Shown here piece after piece: positions 39,601-49,100 of a DNA stretch of 64,000 nt (the first letter of the stretch is position 1; each line of letters begins with the position of its first letter). Under the pieces are notes generated by a model, which saw nothing but the letters and a program-made list of their open reading frames with translations, was not told the origin of the DNA and searched no databases. Made by a program: the position numbers and the translations under genes. This stretch comes from Sulfuritalea sp. (GTDB taxonomy: Bacteria; Pseudomonadota; Gammaproteobacteria; Burkholderiales; Rhodocyclaceae): positions 1 through 64,000 of the forward strand of contig JAIPCF010000002.1 in the NCBI GenBank assembly GCA_021738385.1. Direction: 5' to 3'.

Positions 39601-42180
39601 TCGGTGACCGGGGGTCTGACCTGGAACGAGTCCTTCTGCGCTGACTCGAATCAGGGCGCCGATGAAATGGTCGGGGTGCACTATGCGGCGCAAGGTTCGG
39701 CAGGCTTGATCGGCCCGATTACCTTCACCCACCCCGGCAGCGACGATAACCGCGGCGTGCTGGTTGCGCTGCGCCCCGCGTCGTCAACCCCCCATCGCTA
39801 CCGGGTCACCGTCGACCACGGCAACGGATCCAACGCCTATGTCACAGTCGATCGAGACATTACAGGGCTTGGCACCAGTTACACCAACATTGTCCCAACC
39901 TACGATGCCAAGGCCTTTGGAACCCAAGCCGCCGTACCCCCCTACTGGCTGTTTTCATTCACCGGTTCGACCGGTGGCTTGGCCAACACTCACGAAATTG
40001 ACAATCTCACGGTGTGTACCGATAAGCCGCTGGTGGTACCCGTGCTTGATCATGTCCGCATTGTTCACGATGGTGCCGCGCTCACCTGCGCACCCGAAAC
40101 CGTCACCATCAAAGCTTGCGCCAACGCCGCTTGCGACGCGCTGTACACCGGCAGCGTGACAACGGATCTGACCAATATCGCTGGCGCAACCTGGTCACTC
40201 GATCCGGTTACGTTTTCTGGCGGTCAGACAAGCGTGACGCTGAGCAAGGCCACCACCGGCACTGTCACGCTGGGCGGTGCCGTGACGGCACCCAGCGTCA
40301 TGGCGGCGGTGTGCTACAACGGCGCCACCAGCGGTGATTGCTCGCTGACCTACTCGTCGAACGCGTGCGCCTTCGATGCCGTGGAAGCCACACAAAACCC
40401 AAGCACACCCATCTTCACCAAACTGGCCGGAACACCGTTTACGGTAGACGTACTGGCGCTCACCGCCGGGGCCATCAATACCGGCTACACGGGTACAGTC
40501 ACGGTGGATCTGGTGGACCAGAACGGCGTCGCCCCCGGCGCCTGCGGCACCACCTCGCTGGCCGTACCGACTTCGCCCGTGTCGCCTTATACATTTGTCG
40601 GCGGCGACAACGGACGCCGTACCTTCACCTTCAACTATGCCAACGCCGCGAGCGACGTTCGTGTGCGCATGGTCAGCGGCCCGACCACGGCGTGCTCGTC
40701 CGACAACTTTGCTATCCGGCCCACTGCCTTCACCGTGAGTTCGTCCAACGCCAATAACGGCGGTATCAGCGGCACACCCGTGGTCAAAGCCGGAGCCAAT
40801 TTCACACTGGATGCCAATTCACTGACGGGTTACACCGGTACGGCACTGATCAATAGCAACCGGATCCAGGCGCATGCCGGCGCGGCCCAGACCGGCACCC
40901 TGGGCGGCAGCTTCACAGCGGCAAGCCTGGGCACCAGCTGGATTTCCCGAGGGACAGCCTTCACCTATTCCGAAGTCGGCAGTTTCCGCTTCGCACCCTG
41001 GGGCATTTACGACGACGGTAGTTTCGCCACGGTCGATCGCAGCAAGCCGACGCCCGAGTGTTTTATCGACAACAAGGTCGGCACTGTGCTCGACCCGGCC
41101 GACCCCAATGTTCTGGACGGCAATGGCAAGTATGGCTGCTACTTCGGCAACACCGCTACCACGGCTTACTTCGGTCGCTTTACACCGGACCATTTCGCAA
41201 TCACCCCGGTCAGCGTCGTGCCGGGCTGCGGCACCTTCACCTATCTTGGCCAGGATGGCTTCACTACTCAATTCACATTGACGGCTCAAAACAGCGGCAA
41301 TGCGACCACGCTCAATTACGTCGGGATTGGCGATTCATCGAGTTGGGCCAAGCTGCCACTGACGGTCTGGGGCGCGGCGCCTGCTTCGGCCGGCAGCCCG
41401 GGTTTCGGTTTTTCGGTGAGTGCTTGGGCGCCCAGCCAACCGGCTGGCGCGGCGATCGCGGCCAGCGCCACATCGCCGACCGCAACCAACGCCAACACCT
41501 GGTTAGCCGGCACCACCACGGTGACGGCCAAGCACCAGATCACCCGATCCACCAACCCGGCGGTTCCAACCACAACCACCGTAAGCAGTTTGCCGGTGGA
41601 TTCCGATGGCGTAACTGCCGCCGCCGCAGTATCGATCGGCATGCCAGTGCAGCGTTTCGGCGTGCTTCGGCTGGAAAACAGCTATGGTTCGGAACTGCTG
41701 CCGATCCGGGTAGGCGCGCGCAGTCTGTACTGCAACGCGGTCGGCGGTTCGGCGTGTACCCAGTGGCTGCCCAATACCGCCGATAGCTGCACCAGCTTTA
41801 CGCCCGCCATTGGCAGTCTTACGAATTATCTGGCGCCAGCCACAGTGAGCAACCCGCTTGCCGCCGCCAATTTCCGCATTACCGGCACCGATCCAAATAC
41901 TGCGTCCGGCTCAACCGGAAACTGGATGGCAGTTGCGAATCCAACTACTTTGAATCAGGGGATAGGCAGCATCATTTTGAACCGGCCGTGCGTGGGCGGC
42001 CCCAGCCCAGCCTGCACCGCCGCGGTCGGCAGCGTCGATCTGACGCTTGATCTGAGCACGAGCTTCCCCTGGCTCCAGGGCACCTGGACCAGCGCTGGTA
42101 CCTGGAACGAAAACCCCACCGCAAGGCTGAAATTCGGCTCGCCCAAAGCGCCTTATATCTATCTGCGCGAAAGGTACTAG
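36643..42180 (+). CDS. Giant MshQ-like adhesin (1845 aa): invasin-like Big_1, L-type-lectin-like and DUF6701-like C-terminal regions
   Basis: Signal peptide MKPFFLRIW...[86 protein letters not shown]. Confidence 0.82.
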   Translation: [1845 protein letters not shown]

Positions 42181-42661
42181 GCGCTGAGATCTGAAAAGTC
42201 GGTTCTGGTGACACGGCGAGGGAGTTCTAGGTAGCCCAATTTCATTTGTCAGAGCCAATAAACCGGCCGGCAACAAGCAACTGCGCAGGCTTACCGTGTC
42301 AAAACAGCGTTCGTCGCCTTATCCCGCCCGTTCGTCAGCCACAGATAGCGCTCGCTCTTTCAAAAGGCTATCGTGTGATCAAGCAATTTGAATTGTATTG
42401 TCGCCATGACTGATACCGTGACCACTTTACCTGTTGGGCCGGCAAATTTGCACCGAGCAAACCTAGTTTGTGCAGAGAGTACGGGCGATAAAGTAAAGTA
42501 CGCATTTAGAGCTTCTCCTTGCAGGGTCTGGATGCGTGAGTTTGTACCCGGTATGCAGCGAGAATGTCTTCAGGGGGCTGGAGTATGGACTCGGCAAGAG
42601 CCATAACCCAAGCTAGTTTCAGGACACACAAGCCGCATGCCGGTTACACAAAGGAATCGAG

Positions 42662-43132
42662 ATGAATCAGCGCCACCACAAAACTTTTCGCACCTCGCCG
42701 CGCGGCTTCACGCTGATAGAGCTGATGATCGTGGTTGCAATCATCGGCGTTCTCGCCGCGATTGCGTTGCCCAACTACAACAACTACATCACGCGCAGCA
42801 AAATCACCGAGGCGGTTTCTAGCCTGTCGGATGCAAGGGTGCGAATGGAACAGTACTTCCAGGACAACCGCTTTTACAACACTGATGGCTCGGCCTCAGC
42901 CACCTGTGCCGCATCGGTTACCGTCGCTGCAACCAATAATTTCACCTTCGCATGTGTCGCTTCGAGCAGTGGCCAGGCCTATACCTGGACGGCAACCGGG
43001 ATCAGTTCGATGACGGACTTTACCTACACCATCAATCAGGCGAACACGCGTACCACGACCATCGGCGTAAATGCCGTATGGCCCGCCGCCGCAGCGAACT
43101 GCTGGATAACTAACGACAGCGGAAACTGTTAA
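42662..43132 (+). CDS. pilE: Type IV pilin (PilE-like)
   Basis: [38 protein letters not shown]. Confidence 0.92.
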   Translation: MNQRHHKTFRTSPRGFTLIELMIVVAIIGVLAAIALPNYNNYITRSKITEAVSSLSDARVRMEQYFQDNRFYNTDGSASATCAASVTVAATNNFTFACVASSSGQAYTWTATGISSMTDFTYTINQANTRTTTIGVNAVWPAAAANCWITNDSGNC

Positions 43133-43136
43133 ACCC

Positions 43137-43784
43137 ATGAACACATCGCACCGCGGCTTTTCTCTCATTGAACTGATTATCGCGGTCGCGATCATGGGGA
43201 TTCTGCTTTCCCTCGCATTGCCCAGCTTTTCGACCTATTTGCGCAACGTCAAATTGCGCTCGGCGGCCGAGGTTTTTCTCTCGGGCATCCAGTTGGCAAG
43301 GTCGGAGGCTGTGCGCATGAATACCAACGTCGAGTTTCTGCTGACCACCACCGACCCGCTGCCCGCAAATGTCGGGACGGCGGCGGCTTCCACCGCAGGG
43401 CGCAACTGGATGGTTCGTACCGCCGACCTTGTCACCTTTATCGACGGAAAATTTGGCGTTGAAGGTTCGGGTAGTGCGACCACTGCGGGTATCTCGGTCA
43501 GGATCAACGACACCGATCCGCCCGCCAATACCGATCCCGACCCACCACCGGCTACGCCCGTAGCGAGCATCGTGTTCAATGGATTGGGTCGAACCACTCT
43601 GGCTGCGACCGCCAACTTCAAGTTCAACGACCCGGTTGCCGGGCGTTGCGTCACCGATCCAGGGCCACCGGCGGGAACGGTGCGATGTCTGCGCGTGGCA
43701 GTAGCCGTCGGCGGGCAGGCCCGGATTTGCGACCCGGCAGTCACGGCCGCCATGACCGCTGCCGGCGATTCGAGGGGATGCTGA
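43137..43784 (+). CDS. fimT: FimT/GspH-family pseudopilin
   Basis: RGFSLIELIIAVAIMGILLSLALPSFSTYLRNVKLRSAAEVFLSGIQLARSEAVRMN. Confidence 0.9.
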   Translation: MNTSHRGFSLIELIIAVAIMGILLSLALPSFSTYLRNVKLRSAAEVFLSGIQLARSEAVRMNTNVEFLLTTTDPLPANVGTAAASTAGRNWMVRTADLVTFIDGKFGVEGSGSATTAGISVRINDTDPPANTDPDPPPATPVASIVFNGLGRTTLAATANFKFNDPVAGRCVTDPGPPAGTVRCLRVAVAVGGQARICDPAVTAAMTAAGDSRGC

Positions 43785-44308
43785 TGTCCAGAAACAGCCA
43801 ACGAGGCTCGTTCATGCTTGAAGCCCTGATCGGGATGATCATTTTCTTTATGGGTGTCTTGACCATGATTGCACTTCAGGCCAACTCGATCGCGATTCAG
43901 GCAGATGCTCAATACAGGGTTGAGGCAAGCAACCTGGCTGACCAAATACTCGGTCAGATCAACCTGAATGCACGCGACAATACCGGCGCCGTTGTGGCGG
44001 CGACGCTTGCCGGTTTCAGCCATCAGGCGACCGGCAGCACCACCACCTGCCGCCTGGCATCTACCGATGCCAGCGCCAATACCGACTGCTGCAACTTCAG
44101 CGGCGCCGCTTCGGCCAATGCCCTGGTCACCTCCTGGGTCGCCGACGTTTCAACCAATGCCGCCACGCGCCTGCCCGGATCGACCGCCGCACGCCAGCAA
44201 ATCGTCGTCAATGCCGGCACGTCCAATCAGGTGACTGTCACCATCTGCTGGCAGGGCCCGAATGACGCGCGGCCGCGTTTCCACCGAATCATCGGCTACG
44301 TCAATTGA
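43784..44308 (+). CDS. pilV: Type IV pilus modification protein PilV
   Basis: QRGSFMLEALIGMIIFFMGVLTMIALQANSIAIQADAQYRVEASNLADQIL. Confidence 0.9.
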   Translation: MSRNSQRGSFMLEALIGMIIFFMGVLTMIALQANSIAIQADAQYRVEASNLADQILGQINLNARDNTGAVVAATLAGFSHQATGSTTTCRLASTDASANTDCCNFSGAASANALVTSWVADVSTNAATRLPGSTAARQQIVVNAGTSNQVTVTICWQGPNDARPRFHRIIGYVN

Positions 44309-45462
44309 TCATGACGCCACATTCATTTCAGCGACGCAATAGCGGGTTCACCCTGGTCGAAGTGCTGGTCGGCATGGCCATTGCCATGATCGGCATGGTC
44401 ATGATGTTCCAGACCATGAGCACATGGGAGTCTCGCAAACGTACAACGTCCTCCGGCAGCGACGCACAAATTTCCGGCAGCATCGGCATGTTCATGCTCG
44501 AGCGCGATCTCAAGCTGGCCGGCTATGGCTTTGGCAATTCGACAGCCCTGGGTTGTACGGTCTCGGCCTATGACAGCGCCCGCACGGCACCGGGAACGTT
44601 TACATTCACAATGGCTCCCGTATTGATTACCGACGCGGCGGGCGGTGCTCCGGATACCCTCTCCGTGCTGTATGGCTCCGGCACCCTGATGTCGTCGGCC
44701 CAGACATTCGAAAGCTTGACGACTACAGCAATCAAGCTGAACACGCGCACCGGAATGCGTACCGGTGACCTGATGATCGCGGCCGACACCGGTAACTTGC
44801 TTTGTGGGCTGTTTGAGGTCACCGGTAACACCAATGCCGATGGACTGAGCATTGATCACGGCACGGGCGCCTATACCAATTACACCAACAACCAGAATGT
44901 CAGCGCCACCACCAGCCTTTCAGGCACCGCACTGACCACTTTGCAGGCCGGCTTCGTCAATAACAGCGGCAGCGCCCGCTTCAATAACGGCACGGTCAAG
45001 ACCGTTGGCAGCGTCGGTTCGGCATTCAATCTGGGAACCTACCCCCGATTGAATGTCTGGCAGATTACCAATGGGCGCTATCTCACCGTCTCCAATACGC
45101 TGGAAAACCAGACAACCGCGACTGAGGTCGTTGAAGGCATCGTCAACCTGCAGGCCCAATACGGTGTGGACGCAGACAATGATGGCGTAGTGGCCGCAGG
45201 CGAATGGTCGGCTGCGGCTCCGGCAGCATGGACACGATTGCGCTCCATCCGTGTTGGCCTGCTGGCGCGCAGCCAGCAATTTGAAAACACCGCCGTGACG
45301 GCGACCTTGCCAGCCTGGGCGGGAGGCGCATTCACCATGACCAATCTCGACGGCACCGCCGATTCCGGGGCCGGCAGCCTGGGCCCCAACAACTGGCGCA
45401 ACTATCGTTACCGCGTCTATGACGTGGTGATTCCACTGCGAAATATGCTCTGGGGGCTATGA
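44305..45462 (+). CDS. pilW: PilW-family minor pilin
   Basis: SGFTLVEVLVGMAIAMIGMVMMFQTM; VNLQAQYGVDADNDG. Confidence 0.9.
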   Translation: MIMTPHSFQRRNSGFTLVEVLVGMAIAMIGMVMMFQTMSTWESRKRTTSSGSDAQISGSIGMFMLERDLKLAGYGFGNSTALGCTVSAYDSARTAPGTFTFTMAPVLITDAAGGAPDTLSVLYGSGTLMSSAQTFESLTTTAIKLNTRTGMRTGDLMIAADTGNLLCGLFEVTGNTNADGLSIDHGTGAYTNYTNNQNVSATTSLSGTALTTLQAGFVNNSGSARFNNGTVKTVGSVGSAFNLGTYPRLNVWQITNGRYLTVSNTLENQTTATEVVEGIVNLQAQYGVDADNDGVVAAGEWSAAAPAAWTRLRSIRVGLLARSQQFENTAVTATLPAWAGGAFTMTNLDGTADSGAGSLGPNNWRNYRYRVYDVVIPLRNMLWGL

Positions 45463-45463
45463 A

Positions 45464-46123
45464 TTGAAGCGCAAAGCAAACCTCTCGTCAGTCACATCCG
45501 GCAAACAGCGCGGGGTCGTGCTGCTGCTGGCGCTGATCATGATGATCGCCATGACCATGGCCGGTATAGCGCTGTATCGTCAGATTGGTACCGGCCTGAT
45601 CATTTCGCGCAATCTGGGTTTCAAGCGCACCGCGTCCGTGGCGGCGGATCGAGGGCTCGAATCCGCCCGCACCTGGCTGGTCAGCCAGAGCTCATCCACG
45701 CTTGAGCAGGGGAGCAGCGCCAACTGGTATTTTCCCGGCTGGTGCAATACGACCCTGAGTGCTTCCAATGTGCCCGATGCCAACAATGACGGCCTGGCGG
45801 ACGATTGCGGTGACACGCCCGCCCCCTCGGAATTCGATCCAATTAACTACAACTGGACCAATTCGGTCCAGGCGACGGCCAACGATGGCGCTGGCAACGA
45901 GGTTCGCTATGTCATTCACCGACTATGCGAAACCCCCGGTGCGATCAATATCGCTTCCCAGCAATGCGTGACCATCGGGTCATCCTCCAGCGGCGGCTCC
46001 AAGGGCGCCGCCGCCTACGGTACCCAGGCACTGGCCAATACCTCGCAGCCCTATTTCCGCATTACATCGCGCGTCCTGGGGCCGACCAACACGGTGGTCT
46101 TTACCCAGGCCATCCTGTACTGA
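45464..46123 (+). CDS. pilX: PilX-family minor pilin protein (TTG start)
   Basis: QRGVVLLLALIMMIAMTMAGIALYRQIGTGLIISRNLGFKRTASVAADRGLE. Confidence 0.87.
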   Translation: MKRKANLSSVTSGKQRGVVLLLALIMMIAMTMAGIALYRQIGTGLIISRNLGFKRTASVAADRGLESARTWLVSQSSSTLEQGSSANWYFPGWCNTTLSASNVPDANNDGLADDCGDTPAPSEFDPINYNWTNSVQATANDGAGNEVRYVIHRLCETPGAINIASQQCVTIGSSSSGGSKGAAAYGTQALANTSQPYFRITSRVLGPTNTVVFTQAILY

Positions 46124-46137
46124 CAAGGAGAACAGCA

Positions 46138-49100
46138 ATGTTCCAGTCCACTGTAACTCGTCCACGCTTGATTGCCTTGCTGGCTACCGCGCTACTGCTA
46201 CCCAGTCCGGGCTTCGCCGGCTTGGCTGACCTTTCCGACAACCCCTTGTCCAGCGCAACGACATCCCAGGTCAAGCCCAATATCCTGTTTGTACTCGACG
46301 ACTCGGGATCCATGGGCTGGGATTTCATGCCGGATAACATGTCCAGCAGCACCATCGGGCGTCGCAACCATCAATGTAACTTGGTGTATTACAACCCCGG
46401 CGTCGTCTACGTCGTACCCAAGACCAGTACCGGCGATGCCGTCAACTCGGGCACGCCGAGCAGTTTCAGCGCGGCCTACAACGCAGGGTTTCACAGTTAT
46501 AGCAGCGAATCCAGTTCCACGAGCAATCTGATCACCAGTTTCAGAGCCCATTCAGGCGATACATCCCAGCCTGCCTATTACTGGAAGTACCTGGGCTCAA
46601 CCACCCTGGTTCCCAATGCAGGCGACTGCAACAAGTCGCTCAGCAGCAGTTCCGACTCAACCACTAACGAATATTGTACGGATGGCACCCGGACCACGAC
46701 CACCTGTGCCGCCGCTGGCAAGACCGCGCTGTGGCGCAAAATCATTGTCAGTTCGACCTCCGGCCCGGCCACGGCGGACATCAACGGCGACGGCAGCACC
46801 AACGCCAGCGACCAGGACGAACAGTTAAACTTTGCCAACTGGTACAGCTATTACAGCGATCGCCTGAAAATGATGAAATCCGCGACCGGACGCGCCTTTG
46901 TCGGCATGTCGGATTCCAAGCGGATCGGATTCATTACCATCAACCCGAATAGCCCGGTCAGCTCGAGCAAATATCTGGCCATTGCCGATTTTGACACCAC
47001 GCAAAAGGCCAACTGGTTCGACAAGCTGTATTCCCAGGGCACCAATGGCTCGACCCCGCTGCGCCAGGCGCTGTCGCGCGCCGGCCGCCATTTTGCCGCA
47101 AAGACCAATGGAATCAACAGCGGCATGAGCGGCGACCCGGTGCAGTATTCCTGCCAGCAGAATTTCGCCATTCTGACCACAGACGGTTACTGGAACGGCG
47201 CCGGCGGCGAGCAGCTCGACGGCACAACCGATATCGTCAACCACGACGGAAATATTTCCGAACTGGATATCTACCGCCCCAGCGGCAGTAAATTCGTGAT
47301 GGCGCCGCGGCCGATCTATGACGGTGGCAGCACGCTATACACCTATAACACAGCCGCCAACACCTACCAAACGGCAACCTGCACCTATAGTACCCAAGCC
47401 CAACAGCGTACCCGTCAATATCAAACCTGCTCGTCGACCAGCAGCGGATTGCAGGCGCGAACGTCGACCAATAGCGGCGGTAGTTGGACCGGATGGTCCG
47501 ACTATCCAAGCACGACATGCGAAGACGACGCAGAAGGCTCCAGTCAAAGAGAGTGTCGCTATGGCACAGTGACGCACCGGCGGAAATCCAGCAGTGGCGG
47601 AAGCTGGTATTCCACGTCATCGTGCTCCTTTGACAACTCGGGAGGCTCACGATACGAATGTCGACGGGTTTCGTCGAATTTGAATTGCGTGGGCACGTGG
47701 TCTGACAGCCAGTGCACCAATACCGACCCGAGCACAGAACCGCTGTGCCGGTCGTCAGCTGGAGCGTGGTCCAATGTTGCATCCTGCACGGCGGCGGCGC
47801 AGAACGCCAGCGGTGTCGCCACAGAATGCCAGACGGTGACCACCCCGGGTTTCAAGCTTCAGGTTGGAGAAAAAGTCACCTCCAGAGACTACACCGGCCC
47901 CGGCGGAACCGGAACCGCGCTCGGCTCTGCCAGTTCGAGCACCAGCAACTGGACCGACAAAACCCCCGTTACCTGCTACGCAACGGCACCGAGCTTGCCC
48001 GCCGATGTCGCCATCACGGGCGGCGGACCACCGACGCCACCCGCCAATTGCGCCAGCGGCTCCCAGGTCTGGCCCTGCGACATCTATTCTTCCGGTAGCG
48101 GTGTCAACGCCAGTGTTTCCGGTGCGGTGTGGACCGCGCCCGGTGCCGACCCGACCGTCGATCCTGCCACGGCGACTTACACCACGTCAGCGGCCCATTC
48201 CTTCCTGGCCGGACATACGGTAACCATCACCAGCGTCAGCCCCTCGGGTTACCGGGGCACTTTCGAGATCGTCGACGTGCCGGACTCGACCCACTTCAAG
48301 GTCAACCTGCCGTCGGATCCCGGCGCCTATTCCTCGTCCGGAACGGCAACTCTGTATGGCGGCAGCACCAACTCGCTCTCCGACGTTGCCCAGTATTACT
48401 ACAAGACCGATTTGCGCAATTCGGGACTTTCGAACTGCACCGGCGCGCTGGGGATAGACGTTTGCTCGGACAACGTGCCGGCGACCGGCGACGGCGCCGA
48501 GGATGACCGCGCAAGCTGGCAGCACATGACCACCTTTACCATGGGCCTGGGCCTGACGGGAACGGTGGTTTATTCGAAAAACTACAAGACCGACGAGTGC
48601 CAGGCGGTCGCGATCGCCAGCGGCAGTTGGAGTTCGAACGTGGTGACCATGACGACTTCAGCCGCACACGGCTTCTACGTCAATGAGTCGATCACCATTG
48701 CCGGTGGCAACTTCGCCGGCTATCGGGGGCAATTCCGCATTGCCAGCGTGCCGAGCACCACCAGCTTCACCTACAGCCTGTCTTCCAACCCCGGTGGCGT
48801 TTTCGGCACTGGAACGGTCACCGCCTGCCCGGATTTTGCACGCATTCGCAGCGGCAACCTGAATTGGCCGGTGCCCTATGCGGACAGCGCCACGGCGCTT
48901 GACGACCTCTGGCATGCCGCGGTAGACGGTCGTGGCCAGTATTTCAGCGCCGGCGATCCGGAAACCGTGGTCACCAGCCTGACCAATGCGCTGGCGGGCA
49001 TCAACGCTCGTGTCGCGGCGGCGGCGGCTGCGGCGACCTCCAACCTGGAGCCGGTCGCCGGGGACAACTTTGCCTACACCGCCAAGTACAAGACCCAGTC

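Noticed and set aside
42420-42450. Sigma-54 promoter near TTGGGCCGGCAAATTTGC upstream of pilE
   Set aside because: GG-GC spacing is 11-12 rather than 10 bp.
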